DNA of 64,000 nt from Flexivirga meconopsidis (GTDB lineage: Bacteria; Actinomycetota; Actinomycetes; Actinomycetales; Dermatophilaceae). The notes under the pieces were generated by a model. It had not been told where the DNA came from, did no database searches, and was given only the letters and a program-made list of their open reading frames with translations. The translations under genes and the position numbers were made by a program. The stretch is from contig NZ_JAOBQJ010000005.1 in the NCBI RefSeq assembly GCF_026162425.1, positions 523,597-587,596 of the forward strand. The letters run 5' to 3'. Positions 9,891 to 18,649 of the stretch are shown here, in pieces (the first letter of the stretch is position 1; each line of letters starts with the position of its first letter).

Positions 9891-9904
9891 GTTCACATGT
9901 TCAC
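9891..9904. promoter_or_regulatory. GTTCAC direct repeat upstream of the 9971 gene
   Basis: GTTCAC occurs at 9891-9896 and again at 9899-9904, in the intergenic stretch between the putative regulator and the next gene. It mirrors the pair at 8908/8915. A binding site for the product of the 8988 gene is possible but unproven. Confidence 0.3.
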
Positions 9905-9940
9905 TTTTCTCTGGACAGCCGGCACTCCGCACCCCTACCG

Positions 9941-9961
9941 TCCCCACCGAATTAGTGGGGA
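9941..9961 (+). promoter_or_regulatory. Hairpin touching the ribosome-binding site of the 9971 gene
   Basis: TCCCCAC (9941-9947) pairs perfectly with GTGGGGA (9955-9961) around the loop CGAATTA. The right arm runs directly into the Shine-Dalgarno-like GGGGAAGGA (9957-9965), which precedes ATG 9971 by five bases. The stem could mask part of the ribosome-binding site, or act as a weak attenuator. The structure is visible; a function is inferred. Confidence 0.4.
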
Positions 9962-9970
9962 AGGATCATC

Positions 9971-10579
9971 ATGAATACCGGACGGCATTTGGCGACCCTC
10001 GCCGGTCCACCGACAACCATTCGGCTCCAAGCACTCATCGCCGGCACTCGGCCAGACCCGCTGCTGGCGACGCTGGCCGAGCTGGCGGGGACTTTCGCCC
10101 GGACCCTGCCGCCCGACCCGTTCTCGCTGGACGCGGTGGCCTACAGCGGCACCTCCTCGACGCGCGCGCGGCTGCAGGCGGCCCGGCGCGACTACCGGGT
10201 CCGGCTGAACCGGGCGCATGCCGCGATCGTGTATGTCGGCAGCAGCGAACAGGAGGATGCGGCCTCGCTGACTGCCGCATTGCAGCTGCCCGGACGCCGG
10301 AGCCCGAACCCGCTCGCCGACCTGCCCGCGGCGATCGTCTGCGTCTCGGAGACCAGTGACCTGCCGGTGATCCACGCCCAGCAGCAGTTGCTTGACGCCG
10401 GCACCGAGCTGGTGGCCGCCGTACGGTTCCAGCCGTCGCTGATCGCGCCGGACCCGGCGCAGGATCTGACGGTGACCAGTGCGCTCGCCGACATCGTCCT
10501 CGCGCTCGAGTCGGCCGCCGTCGTCAACCGTCCGTGGGACAGCTCGGTGTTCAGGGAGCCTCGGCACCTCGCGTCATGA
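9971..10579 (+). CDS. Uncharacterised protein
   Basis: 202 residues, no family recognised. No signal peptide or membrane helix is evident; the composition is alanine/leucine-rich with an ordered alpha/beta look (HAAIVYVGSSEQEDAASL, AAIVCVSETSDLPVIHAQQQLLDAG). The start is well supported by GGGGAAGGA five bases before ATG 9971. It follows the putative HTH regulator, with which it shares an upstream GTTCAC repeat pair, so the two may form a small regulatory unit. Its last 29 bases overlap the convergent kynureninase gene. Confidence 0.6.
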   Translation: MNTGRHLATLAGPPTTIRLQALIAGTRPDPLLATLAELAGTFARTLPPDPFSLDAVAYSGTSSTRARLQAARRDYRVRLNRAHAAIVYVGSSEQEDAASLTAALQLPGRRSPNPLADLPAAIVCVSETSDLPVIHAQQQLLDAGTELVAAVRFQPSLIAPDPAQDLTVTSALADIVLALESAAVVNRPWDSSVFREPRHLAS

Positions 10580-11798
10580 CGGTTCGGGCAACTTCGAGGG
10601 CCCGCACGACGTCCGTATAGGACGTGCAGAGCGGAGCAAGCCCGAGCCGGATCCCGTCCGGCGCACGGAAATCAGGTATGACGCCACGCTCCCAAAGGCT
10701 GGCGTTCACCTGCCGGAAGTCACCCCGGCTGATCGTGACATGCCCGCCGCGCCGGGTCGCATCACGTGGCGAATTCACCTGCACCCCAAGCGAATCCGGC
10801 CAGCTGTCGACGACGTCGATGGCGAGCGAGGTGAGCCCGGTCGACTTGCTCCGGATTGCGTCGATGCCGGCCCGAGCGATGAGGTCCACGCCGGCTCGCA
10901 CCGGCACCATCCCGACGATCGGCGGCGTGCCGCTCACCAGCGCACGGATGCCGGCGGCCGGTTGGTAGCCGGGCCCCATCGTGAATGGATCCGCCCGCCC
11001 CATCCAGCCCTGGATCGGCTGGCGCACGTGGTCCTGCAGGTCTCGACGCACGTATCCGAACGCCGGTGCACCGGGGCCGCCGCCGAGGAACTTGTAGGTG
11101 CAGCCGACCGCCAGGTCGACGCCCCACGCGTCGAGCTGCACCGGCAACGCGCCGACCGAGTGACACAGATCGGCCAGCAACAGCGCGCCGGCCTGGTGCG
11201 AAATCGCAGCGATCGCAGGTAGATCCGCGACCCACCCGGATCGGTAGGCGACGTGGGAGAGCACGACGAGCGCGGTCCGCTCCCCTGCTGCCTCAGCAAC
11301 CTGCTCGGCGTGTACCCCTTCCCGCGGGTCGGTGTCGATCCAGCGCAGCGACATGCCGCACTCGCTTGCGATCCCTTCCAGCACATAGCGATCGGTCGGG
11401 AAGTTGTCCGTGTCGAGCACGATCTCGTCCCGGCCGGGTCGGGCGGTCAATGCCGCGCGGGCGAGCTTGTAGAGCAGCACGGTCGTCGAGTCCGCGACCA
11501 CGGTCTGCCCGGACGCGGCACCAAGGCAGGCCGTGGCGATCTCGTCGCCCACCCGCTCCGGCCATTGCATCCACGGGTCGTCTCCGTCCGTCCAGCTCCG
11601 GATCAGACTGGTGCCCCACGCGCCGGCGACCAGTGCTTGCAGATCGGCCGCCGCACGCTTGGTCGGCCGCCCGAGCGAGTTGCCGTCCAGGTAGGCAACG
11701 AAGCCGGGCTCGTCGATCGGCACGAATTCATTCAGGTATGCCGCAAGGGGATCCGCGGCGTCGAGTTCCGCTGCGCGCTGGAGCAATTCGGCGTTCAT
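10551..11798 (-). CDS. kynU: Kynureninase
   Basis: PLP hydrolase cleaving kynurenine to anthranilate and alanine in tryptophan degradation. The 415-residue protein has YLDGNSLGRPTKRA near residue 35, VVADSTTVLLYKL, DNFPTDRYVLEG, the LLADLCHSVGALP cofactor segment and the PLP lysine about residue 236 in GCTYKFLGGGPG. The start ATG overlaps the stop of the upstream dioxygenase gene (ATGA), so the pair is one operon. No kynurenine formamidase gene accompanies them; that activity must be encoded elsewhere or supplied by a general hydrolase. Confidence 0.95.
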   Translation of the reverse strand: MNAELLQRAAELDAADPLAAYLNEFVPIDEPGFVAYLDGNSLGRPTKRAAADLQALVAGAWGTSLIRSWTDGDDPWMQWPERVGDEIATACLGAASGQTVVADSTTVLLYKLARAALTARPGRDEIVLDTDNFPTDRYVLEGIASECGMSLRWIDTDPREGVHAEQVAEAAGERTALVVLSHVAYRSGWVADLPAIAAISHQAGALLLADLCHSVGALPVQLDAWGVDLAVGCTYKFLGGGPGAPAFGYVRRDLQDHVRQPIQGWMGRADPFTMGPGYQPAAGIRALVSGTPPIVGMVPVRAGVDLIARAGIDAIRSKSTGLTSLAIDVVDSWPDSLGVQVNSPRDATRRGGHVTISRGDFRQVNASLWERGVIPDFRAPDGIRLGLAPLCTSYTDVVRALEVARTVMTRGAEAP

Positions 11799-12637
11799 CG
11801 CTGCCCGCTCCGCTCCACCGAACCGGTCGCAATGACGCCTCGGACGGCATACAGCTCGGGGAAGAAGGTCTGGTCCAGCGCCTTGCGCAAAAAGGTCACT
11901 CCGGAGCTTCCGCCGGTGCCGCGCGCAGTGCCGATGATCCGCTCGACGGTCTTCAGGTGGCGGAAGCGCCACTGCTGGAAGTTGTCCTCCAGGTCGACCA
12001 GCTCCTCGCAGGTCTCGTAGATGTCCCAGTGCGCGGCCGGATCGGCATACACCTGCTGGAAGACCTGCAGCACCTCGTCGCGAGAGGTGTACGGCTGCGA
12101 CCAGTCACGGTCGATCACGTCCGCCGGCACCGCGAACCCGCGGCGGGCGAGCAGTTGCAAGAACACGTCGTAGAGGCTCGGCTCGTCGAGCAGCTGCGCC
12201 AGCACCGCCTGCCACTGCGGCTCCCGATCGAAGACACGCACCATCTCGGCCTTCTTGTTGCCCAGCAGGAATTCGACCGCGCGATACTGCACCGACTGGA
12301 AGCCGGACGAGGTCGCGAGGAACTCCCGGAACTGCGAGTACTCGCTGGGCGTCAGTGTCGCGAGCACCGACCATTGGCCGGTCAGTGTGGCCTGGATGTG
12401 CTTGACCCGAGCCAGCCGCTTCAATGCGGCCTGCAGCTCGTCCTGCTCGAAAAGCTCACGCGCGGAACGAAGTTCGTGCAACACCAGCTTGAACCACAAC
12501 TCGCTGGTCTGGTGTTGGATGATGAAGAGCAGCTCGTCGTGCTGCGGCGGCTGCGCCAGCGGATGCTGCGCCGAGAGCAGTGTCTTCAGATCCAGATAAT
12601 CGGCATAGGACATGTCCCGGGTCGTGTCGTGGCTCAC
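11795..12637 (-). CDS. kynA: Tryptophan 2,3-dioxygenase
   Basis: Heme dioxygenase opening the indole ring of L-tryptophan to N-formylkynurenine, first gene of the kyn pair. About 280 residues with the diagnostic YADYLDLKTLLSAQHP, HDELLFIIQHQTSELWFK, the SGFQSVQYR active-site stretch and DLEDNFQQWRFRHLKTVERIIG near the C-terminus. GTG 12637 (product start SHDTTRDMSYADY) is preferred from family length; ATG 12613 is an alternative eight codons downstream. Neither has a strong Shine-Dalgarno. Confidence 0.94.
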   Translation of the reverse strand: MSHDTTRDMSYADYLDLKTLLSAQHPLAQPPQHDELLFIIQHQTSELWFKLVLHELRSARELFEQDELQAALKRLARVKHIQATLTGQWSVLATLTPSEYSQFREFLATSSGFQSVQYRAVEFLLGNKKAEMVRVFDREPQWQAVLAQLLDEPSLYDVFLQLLARRGFAVPADVIDRDWSQPYTSRDEVLQVFQQVYADPAAHWDIYETCEELVDLEDNFQQWRFRHLKTVERIIGTARGTGGSSGVTFLRKALDQTFFPELYAVRGVIATGSVERSGQR

Positions 12638-12660
12638 GCTCAGCACGGTACCCGGACGGC

Positions 12661-13848
12661 TCACTCCCCGGAGGTCCGGTCGCGCAGATCGGCAATGTGC
12701 GGGGACACCGCCGGGTCCACCCCGAGCCCGATTGCCAGGTAGGTCGCCGCGAAGTCGACCAGCGACACGAGTTCGGCCAGTCGCACCACGGGATGCCCTG
12801 CCGATGCGGTGGATTCGATCACCTTGACTCCTGCGGCCCGCGCGGTCTGCAGCAACGCCTCGGTGAGCGCCTGCGCCTCGTCGCCGGCCGGGGTCGGCGG
12901 CTGGACCGCGACGTCGCGCAGCATCATCAGCCCCAGTTTGGGCTGCGCCGGAGCGTCCAGGAACGGGTCGGCGAACAGGTCGGCCGACGCACCGGAGTTG
13001 CCACCCGCGCCGCTGCCACCACCGGCGGTGAACGGGCCGTCGAAGCACGCCACCACCTGGGATGCAGCGTCGGGCAGTTCGCCCCAGGTGGCCGGGATCC
13101 GTGCGGTGCGGGCCAGCATCGACGACGCGCGCGCCGCCGCGACACCGGCCAGCGCGTTGTCGCCGAGCACCACCGGGACGGTCTCGGCAAGTTGCACCGC
13201 GATCAGCTTCGCGGGATTGACGAACGACTCCGACGACGGGCGGCAGGCATCGGCCTGATCATCCAATCGCCTTGCCAGCTCAGGAAATACGTCCTCCGGC
13301 ACATCGGCCAGACCGAGCACGTCCGCGGCCAGCAGCACCGGGGTGAGCAGCGACCACAGCGAGGTGCGCGACGAGGTGCGGCCCCGGCCGACGCCGATGT
13401 GCACCCCGCGCGAACGCCGGCTGACCTCGGCCAGCGGCGACTCGTCGGCACCAACCGTCAGCAACGCGGCGCCCCGTCGAGCGGCTTCCCGCGCCAGCGC
13501 CACCGGCCCGTCGGCCGTGCCGGACAACGACACCGCGATGACCAGGTCGAGCGGACCCACCCAGCCGGGCAACGGCAAGTTGCGGCGCACCGTGACCGGC
13601 ACGGGTGACGACGGTTCGGCGAGCAGCTCCAGCACGTCGGCGACCAACGCGCTGCCACCCAGTGCCGCGACCACCACGGATCGGGGACGTTCCCCGTAGG
13701 CGACCTTGTCGACGCCGCCCTCCTGTGACAGCGTCACCGCCTCGCGCACCTGTGCGCCGGCCGTGGCGAGCGCCCGCAGACTGTCGCGCGAGTCGCGTCG
13801 TGCAAGCTCCTCCGGGTCGTCGATCCACGACTCGTCGAGGTAGGGCAT
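12661..13848 (-). CDS. SIS-domain phosphosugar isomerase-like protein (Rv3256c type)
   Basis: 395 residues with the sugar-isomerase (SIS) pattern: VVVAALGGSALVADVLELL, LDLVIAVSLSGTADGPVALAREA and GAALLTVGADESPLAEV, followed by a second, weaker half. It matches the actinobacterial group annotated as phosphoglucose/phosphomannose isomerase-like and sits, as in mycobacteria, directly downstream of manB in the same orientation. A role in the Man-6-P/Man-1-P branch feeding GDP-mannose is likely, but substrate and catalytic competence cannot be read from the sequence. The Gly/Ser-rich insert TAGGGSGAGGNSGAS looks disordered. Confidence 0.8.
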   Translation of the reverse strand: MPYLDESWIDDPEELARRDSRDSLRALATAGAQVREAVTLSQEGGVDKVAYGERPRSVVVAALGGSALVADVLELLAEPSSPVPVTVRRNLPLPGWVGPLDLVIAVSLSGTADGPVALAREAARRGAALLTVGADESPLAEVSRRSRGVHIGVGRGRTSSRTSLWSLLTPVLLAADVLGLADVPEDVFPELARRLDDQADACRPSSESFVNPAKLIAVQLAETVPVVLGDNALAGVAAARASSMLARTARIPATWGELPDAASQVVACFDGPFTAGGGSGAGGNSGASADLFADPFLDAPAQPKLGLMMLRDVAVQPPTPAGDEAQALTEALLQTARAAGVKVIESTASAGHPVVRLAELVSLVDFAATYLAIGLGVDPAVSPHIADLRDRTSGE

Positions 13849-13860
13849 CCGCGTTCCGCG

Positions 13861-14070
13861 TCAGACGGTGAAGAGGCGGGCTTCGTCGGCAAGCAGCACC
13901 GGCACCCCGGCCTCGATCCGGTAAGCCCGCCGCTGCCCGGGCCCACCGCAGTCGGCAGTGCACTGCAGCTCCGGCTCACCGGAAGGGCCGGTTGCGTCCA
14001 CCAGCTCGTGCAGACCGACGGGGCAGCGCAGAATCTCGCGCAGCCAGGGGTCGAGGGTTGCCGTGGTCAT
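13861..14070 (-). CDS. Trm112/UPF0434-like small zinc-ribbon protein
   Basis: 69 residues with CPVGLHELVD near residue 16 and a second cysteine pair in QCTADCGG, then YRIEAGVPVLLADEARLF, the usual Trm112-family C-terminal pattern. Homologues are small scaffold or zinc-binding proteins; in actinobacteria they lie between manB and the SIS gene, exactly as here. The start ATG 14070 follows the manB stop by two bases and is in the same direction, supporting co-translation. Function in this context is unknown. Confidence 0.8.
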   Translation of the reverse strand: MTTATLDPWLREILRCPVGLHELVDATGPSGEPELQCTADCGGPGQRRAYRIEAGVPVLLADEARLFTV

Positions 14071-14072
14071 GG

Positions 14073-15491
14073 TCAGGCCTCCTGCCGGATCTGATGCAGT
14101 GCGGCGTCGCGCACTCGTTCCATGGTCGCACTGTCCGCCGCTTCGACGTTGAGACGCAGCAGCGGCTCGGTATTGCTGGCGCGCACGTTCAGCCACCACA
14201 TCGGTGCGGCGTCGTGAGTGATCGTCAAGCCGTCGAGCTCATCGGCGGCCACCTCGCCCTCACCGTCCGCCCAGCTGCGCACCCGCGCGGTCGCGGCAGC
14301 CGCGTCGTGCACGGTCGAGTTGATCTCACCGCTTGCGACATAACGGCTGTATGACGCCATCAGTTGCGACAACGGCGCATCCTGCTCGCCGAGGGCCGCG
14401 AGCACGTGCATCGCGGCCAACATGCCGGTGTCGGCGAACCAGAAGTCGCGGAAGTAGTAGTGCGCCGAGTGCTCACCGCCGAAAATCGCGTCGTACGTTG
14501 CCATTTCGGCCTTGATGAACGAGTGGCCCACACGGGTGCGGACCGGCACGCCGCCCGCCTCGGTGATGATCTCGGGCACCGCACGCGAGGAGATGAGGTT
14601 GTGCACGACGCTCGCGCCGGACCCGGCCTTGGCGATCTCCCGCGTCGCGACGAGGGCGGTCACCGCCGATGGGCTGACCGGCTCGCCGCGTTCGTCGACC
14701 ACGAAGCAGCGGTCGGCGTCGCCGTCGAAGGCCAGCCCGATGTCGGCGCCGTGCTCGCGCACCGCGGCCTGCAGATCCCGCAGGTTCTCCGGCTCCAGCG
14801 GGTTCGCCTCGTGGTTGGGGAAGGTGCCGTCCAGCTCGAAGTACAACGGGATGACCTTCATCGGCAGTTCGGGCAAGCCGGCCGCGGTGCCGAGCACGGC
14901 AGGCACCGTGTGACCGCCCATCCCGTTGCCGGCGTCGACGACGACGGTGAGCTCCCGTCCGCCGCTCAGGTCGACCAGACCGCGCAGGAATCCGGCGTAG
15001 TCGGCGAGCATGTCGCGCTGGGTGATCGTGCCGGGTGTCCCGACCTCCGCGGGCTCCGGCTCGCGTGCGTCGAGGCGCTGCTGGGCGAGCGTGGTGATGT
15101 CCGCCAGCCCCGACTCCTGGCTCACCGGCCGCGCACCCGCACGGCACAGCTTGATCCCGTTGTATTGCGCGGGGTTGTGGCTGGCGGTGAACATCGCACC
15201 GGGCACCTCGAGCGCGCCGCTCGCGTAGTAGAGGCCGTCCGTGGAGCACAGGCCGATCTCGACCACGTCGATGCCACGCTGCGCCGCGCCGGACGCGAAC
15301 GCCCTGGCCAGCAGCGGCGAACTCGGGCGCATGTCGTGGCCGACGACGATGCCTTTCGCGCCCTCGGGGATCGCCACGACGTCGGCGAACGACGCCCCGA
15401 TCTCCGCCGCCACGGTCTCGTCGAGTTGCTCCGGGACCAGACCCCGGACGTCATACGCCTTGATGAATTCGGCAAGCCGGCGACTAGTCAC
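14073..15491 (-). CDS. manB: Phosphomannomutase/phosphoglucomutase
   Basis: Alpha-D-phosphohexomutase interconverting mannose-6-P and mannose-1-P for GDP-mannose and envelope glycans. The 472-residue sequence shows FIKAYDVRGLVPEQLD at the N-terminus, the phosphoserine loop in MFTASHNPAQYNG, the metal loop DGDADRCFVVDE, the sugar-specificity loop GGEHSAHYYF and the C-terminal phosphate-binding RASNTEPLLRLN. The start is GTG 15491. It is the first gene of a manB-Trm112-SIS run transcribed leftward, with DUF3499 12 bases upstream in the same direction. Confidence 0.95.
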   Translation of the reverse strand: MTSRRLAEFIKAYDVRGLVPEQLDETVAAEIGASFADVVAIPEGAKGIVVGHDMRPSSPLLARAFASGAAQRGIDVVEIGLCSTDGLYYASGALEVPGAMFTASHNPAQYNGIKLCRAGARPVSQESGLADITTLAQQRLDAREPEPAEVGTPGTITQRDMLADYAGFLRGLVDLSGGRELTVVVDAGNGMGGHTVPAVLGTAAGLPELPMKVIPLYFELDGTFPNHEANPLEPENLRDLQAAVREHGADIGLAFDGDADRCFVVDERGEPVSPSAVTALVATREIAKAGSGASVVHNLISSRAVPEIITEAGGVPVRTRVGHSFIKAEMATYDAIFGGEHSAHYYFRDFWFADTGMLAAMHVLAALGEQDAPLSQLMASYSRYVASGEINSTVHDAAAATARVRSWADGEGEVAADELDGLTITHDAAPMWWLNVRASNTEPLLRLNVEAADSATMERVRDAALHQIRQEA

Positions 15492-15502
15492 AGTCGGGCA
15501 GC

Positions 15503-15865
15503 CTACCGGTGCGCCTCCAGCCCGGGCAGCACTGTCAGCACGGGCCGTCCGGTGGCTCGCTCGGGCTCCGGTCGCGGTGCCGGCGGCCGCCCCGCGGCAC
15601 GCACCGCGTCGGCGAGCGCCAGCAGGTCATCCGGTGTCGGCTCGGGCTCGGTGAGGTCGATCGCGAGGCGTACGACGTCCCACCCGCGCGGCGCCGTCAG
15701 CCGGGTGGTGTGCTCGGCACACAGGTCGTAGGAGTGCGGCTCGGCATACGTGGCGAGCGGGCCGACGACGACGGTCTGGTCGGCGTGCACATAGGTGAGG
15801 GTCGCCACTGCGCCGCCGCTGCACGCGGTGCGGGAACACTGTCGTTTGACCCTCGGCGCCGTCAC
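15503..15865 (-). CDS. DUF3499 family protein
   Basis: About 120 residues; RQCSRTACSGGAVATLTYVHADQTVVVGPL followed by YDLCAEHTTRLTAPRGWDVVRL is the hallmark of this actinobacterial family (Rv3258c type). Four cysteine/histidine positions (CSRTAC and CAEH) suggest a small zinc-binding fold. The function is unknown. GTG 15865 was chosen from family length. It is divergent from the metallopeptidase-like gene across 94 bases and leads the leftward manB group. Confidence 0.85.
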   Translation of the reverse strand: MTAPRVKRQCSRTACSGGAVATLTYVHADQTVVVGPLATYAEPHSYDLCAEHTTRLTAPRGWDVVRLAIDLTEPEPTPDDLLALADAVRAAGRPPAPRPEPERATGRPVLTVLPGLEAHR

Positions 15866-15959
15866 GAGGGGAGACTCTAACGCCCCGCGACGCGCCCGCC
15901 GCCCAGGCACGCCGTAACCGCGGGCATGACTGTGGTTAAAGTCGTTCCGTGAGGTTCGC

Positions 15960-16346
15960 ATGAGGTCCGACCGGCACGGACGCGGCGTGCGCGGGCCGTT
16001 GGCCTGGCCGCCGGTGCCCGCCATGCAGAGCCGTTCGGCACAGTTCGACGACGTCGTGCTCGACGCGGTCGAGACCCTGGAGCGCCGGCTGCGGCGTCAG
16101 CTCGCCGACATCGAGTTCGCCGTCGAGGACGTGCCGTCCACCGATCCCGCGCCGTGGGAGGCGCAGCTCGCCCTCGGGCGTAGCTTCCCCGCCGAACGCG
16201 GCCGCGCGGCCCGTGTCGTGCTCTACCGGCGACCGATCGAGTCCCGGGCGGTGACCGAGACCGAGCTCGGTGATCTGGTCGAAGACGTGCTGGCCGAGCA
16301 GGTGGCCCACGTCATCGGCATCCACCCCGACGACCTGGAGGACTGA
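15960..16346 (+). CDS. Metallopeptidase-family protein with degenerate active site (Rv3259 type)
   Basis: 128 residues related to the small minimal-gluzincin (DUF1025) family. The N-terminal RGPLAWPPVP stretch resembles the mycobacterial homologue, which supports ATG 15960 over the internal ATG 16023. Family members with activity have an HExxH motif near the C-terminus; here the equivalent position reads AEQVAHVIGIHPDDLED, so the first His and the Glu are not in the catalytic order. It is probably not a protease. The gene is divergent from DUF3499 and four bases before an SDR gene. TAAAGT at 15937-15942 is a possible -10 box. Confidence 0.75.
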   Translation: MRSDRHGRGVRGPLAWPPVPAMQSRSAQFDDVVLDAVETLERRLRRQLADIEFAVEDVPSTDPAPWEAQLALGRSFPAERGRAARVVLYRRPIESRAVTETELGDLVEDVLAEQVAHVIGIHPDDLED

Positions 16347-16350
16347 CCCG

Positions 16351-17181
16351 ATGTCCGACGCCGCCCTACCGCCGCCGCTGATCCCGGGCCTGCCGGGGCT
16401 CGGTCGGCAGCCGGTGCTGGTCACCGGAGGCACCGGCACCATCGGTTCCCAGGTGGTGCTGGAGCTGCTGCAGTCGCAGATCCCCGCGCGGGTGCTGACC
16501 CGGCTGGCCAAGCCCAGCACGACCGAGGGCCTGGTGTATGTCGAGGGCGACCTCATCACCGGTGCCGGCCTGCAGGACGCGGTGTCGCAGGTGCAGGCGG
16601 TCATCCACTGCGCGTCCGACGCCTCCCGCGGCCGGGAGGTCGACATCGACGGGACCCGCCGACTGACCGAGGCGATGGCGAGGTGGGCGCCCGACGCTCG
16701 GCTGGTGCACGTGTCGATCGTCGGCTGCTGGGACAACCCGCTGCCCTACTACCGGATCAAGGCGGAGTCCGAGACCGTCGTGACTGCCTCGGACCGCCCG
16801 CACGTCATCGCCCGCGCCACCCAGGTGCACGAGCTGGTCGCGAAGCTCGTCGGCGCCCACCTCGGACCGCTCGGGGTCGGGATGCGCGGCTTGCGCTTTG
16901 CTCCATGCGACTCTCGTTGGCTGGCAACGCAACTGGTGGATCTCGCACTCGACGAGAAGCTGCCCGTCGAGCCGGTCGAGTTTGCCGGACCGGAGGTGCT
17001 GAGCGCGCGCGAGCTCGCCGTGTTGACCGCGCACGTACGCGGCCGGACCGCGCCGCGGCTGCTCCGCCTGCCCCGGGTCGGCGGCGTGCTGCGTGGCTTG
17101 TCCGAGGGCAGCAACCTGCCCGGCCCGACCGCTCGCCGAGGCGGGCGCAGCTACGTGCAGTGGTTGGCCGAGCAGGGCTGA
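16351..17181 (+). CDS. NAD(P)-binding SDR / NmrA-like protein
   Basis: 276 residues with an N-terminal Rossmann motif VLVTGGTGTIGSQVV, then VIHCASDAS and VHVSIVGCWDNPLPYYRIKAESE. The YxxxK catalytic pair appears as YYRIK. This matches atypical SDRs related to NAD-dependent epimerases/NmrA. The substrate is unknown. The gene starts four bases after the metallopeptidase-like gene and is probably co-transcribed. The C-terminus reads toward the convergent DUF5719 gene. Confidence 0.8.
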   Translation: MSDAALPPPLIPGLPGLGRQPVLVTGGTGTIGSQVVLELLQSQIPARVLTRLAKPSTTEGLVYVEGDLITGAGLQDAVSQVQAVIHCASDASRGREVDIDGTRRLTEAMARWAPDARLVHVSIVGCWDNPLPYYRIKAESETVVTASDRPHVIARATQVHELVAKLVGAHLGPLGVGMRGLRFAPCDSRWLATQLVDLALDEKLPVEPVEFAGPEVLSARELAVLTAHVRGRTAPRLLRLPRVGGVLRGLSEGSNLPGPTARRGGRSYVQWLAEQG

Positions 17182-17194
17182 GGCAGAACCGTCG

Positions 17195-18649
17195 TCAGCC
17201 CCGCGCCGGGGTCATCGAGACCGATGTCCCGGTGGTGGACACCGGCAGCAGCGGCAGCGCCGCCGACAAGCCGCCCTTGGCGTCCTTCCCGTCCACGAGA
17301 ACGGTGGCGTAGGCACTCACGTCGTCCGCGGGGCGCAGCCAGACCGCGCGCACGGACGCCGGAAGCTGTTGCACGACAGGCCGATCCGACCGCACGGTGA
17401 TGCGCGAACGGCTACTGCCCTTGTCGGTGACGGTCTCGACATCCACGGCGCCGCCCTTCGGTGACGACACCATCAACGTGGCGCGTCCGCCCGGCACCGC
17501 GGTCGGCAGAGCGGCACCGGTCAGGCCGGTGATCGCGGTCGCGGCGGGAGCCCAGGCGATGTCGGTGCGGCCGGAGGCGGCGGTGCGGCCGAGCGCCGCG
17601 GCCGCTACCGGCACGTCAGACGTCACCCGCAGCTGGTACTTGCCCGGCCTGAGTCCACTCAGAGTCACCGCATCCGTCGTGCCTGCGGACACAGTGCGCA
17701 CCTTGTCGGCCGCGACGGCACCCGAGTCGTCGATTGCCCGCACGCGCACGATGGCGTCGTCGGGGCCGGGCACCGCGACGCGCACCTCCGGCGCCGCGTC
17801 GGATGCCGCAACGCCGGCAATCACAAGGTCTTTCGCGGGAGCGGCAGTGGCATTGGAGGTCGCCTCACCGACCGGTGTCTCCCCGTCCATCCAGGCGTCG
17901 GTGAGCGTGGCAACCACCCCGCCGCCGGTCGCCGTCACGTGCACGGCGGCGTTGGCGAGCGATCGCGGGAAGGCGCCCAGCACGATCACCTTGCGCTCTC
18001 CGGGAGCCAACACCAGGCCCTTGACCGACTTGTTCGCGTCGGCCCCGGACGCGCCAAGGACCGCAGCGTCAACCGTCGCGGGGGTGGCGCCGGGGTTGAC
18101 CAGCACGAGACGCGCAACCCGGCCCTTGTCGGCACCGCCGCCGAAGAACCAGCCGTCGCGGACCGGCGCACCGCACGAGCTCAGCGTCAGTCCCCGTCCC
18201 GAGGCGTCGTCGACCAACCCGCCCTGACTGGCGGTGAACCCGGGCGCGAGCCCATCACGCACGTCGAGCTGGGGCGCGACGTCTCCAGCGACCTTCGCCG
18301 ACCCCACTCCCCCACGCTGTATGGCGAAATCGGTTGTCTTTGCACCAGATCCGCCGAGCGTGACGCTTCCGTCCGACCCGGCGCCACTGAGCAACGCAGT
18401 GGGTGCCGACGCGCCGTTGACGCTGACGGCTTGCTTGGCGCCGACGCTGCCGGCGGCGCCCGCGCGATCCGGGCCGGTGCAGGTCAGTCGTGCCTGCTGG
18501 AGCGCGCCCGACGTCGAGTCTGCATTGAGCTCACGGACGTCGGAGCCCTTGGTGACATCGACCGTCCCGGTCGCCTCCCCCGCGCCCCAGACCAGTCCAC
18601 CGCCGACCGCGACCGCGACGACGGCGCGCACCATCCCGCTGACTCTCAT
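17195..18649 (-). CDS. DUF5719 exported/anchored protein
   Basis: 484 residues with an N-terminal hydrophobic segment (VRAVVAVAVGGGLVWGAG, residues about 7-24) compatible with a signal anchor, then a long beta-rich extracytoplasmic region (for example WFFGGGADKGRVARLVLVNPGATPATVDAAVLG). This fits the actinobacterial DUF5719 family, which is regularly encoded just downstream of a large membrane glycosyltransferase, as here (four-base overlap). A partnership in glycan assembly at the membrane is inferred from this coupling. No catalytic motif is recognisable. Confidence 0.8.
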   Translation of the reverse strand: MRVSGMVRAVVAVAVGGGLVWGAGEATGTVDVTKGSDVRELNADSTSGALQQARLTCTGPDRAGAAGSVGAKQAVSVNGASAPTALLSGAGSDGSVTLGGSGAKTTDFAIQRGGVGSAKVAGDVAPQLDVRDGLAPGFTASQGGLVDDASGRGLTLSSCGAPVRDGWFFGGGADKGRVARLVLVNPGATPATVDAAVLGASGADANKSVKGLVLAPGERKVIVLGAFPRSLANAAVHVTATGGGVVATLTDAWMDGETPVGEATSNATAAPAKDLVIAGVAASDAAPEVRVAVPGPDDAIVRVRAIDDSGAVAADKVRTVSAGTTDAVTLSGLRPGKYQLRVTSDVPVAAAALGRTAASGRTDIAWAPAATAITGLTGAALPTAVPGGRATLMVSSPKGGAVDVETVTDKGSSRSRITVRSDRPVVQQLPASVRAVWLRPADDVSAYATVLVDGKDAKGGLSAALPLLPVSTTGTSVSMTPARG

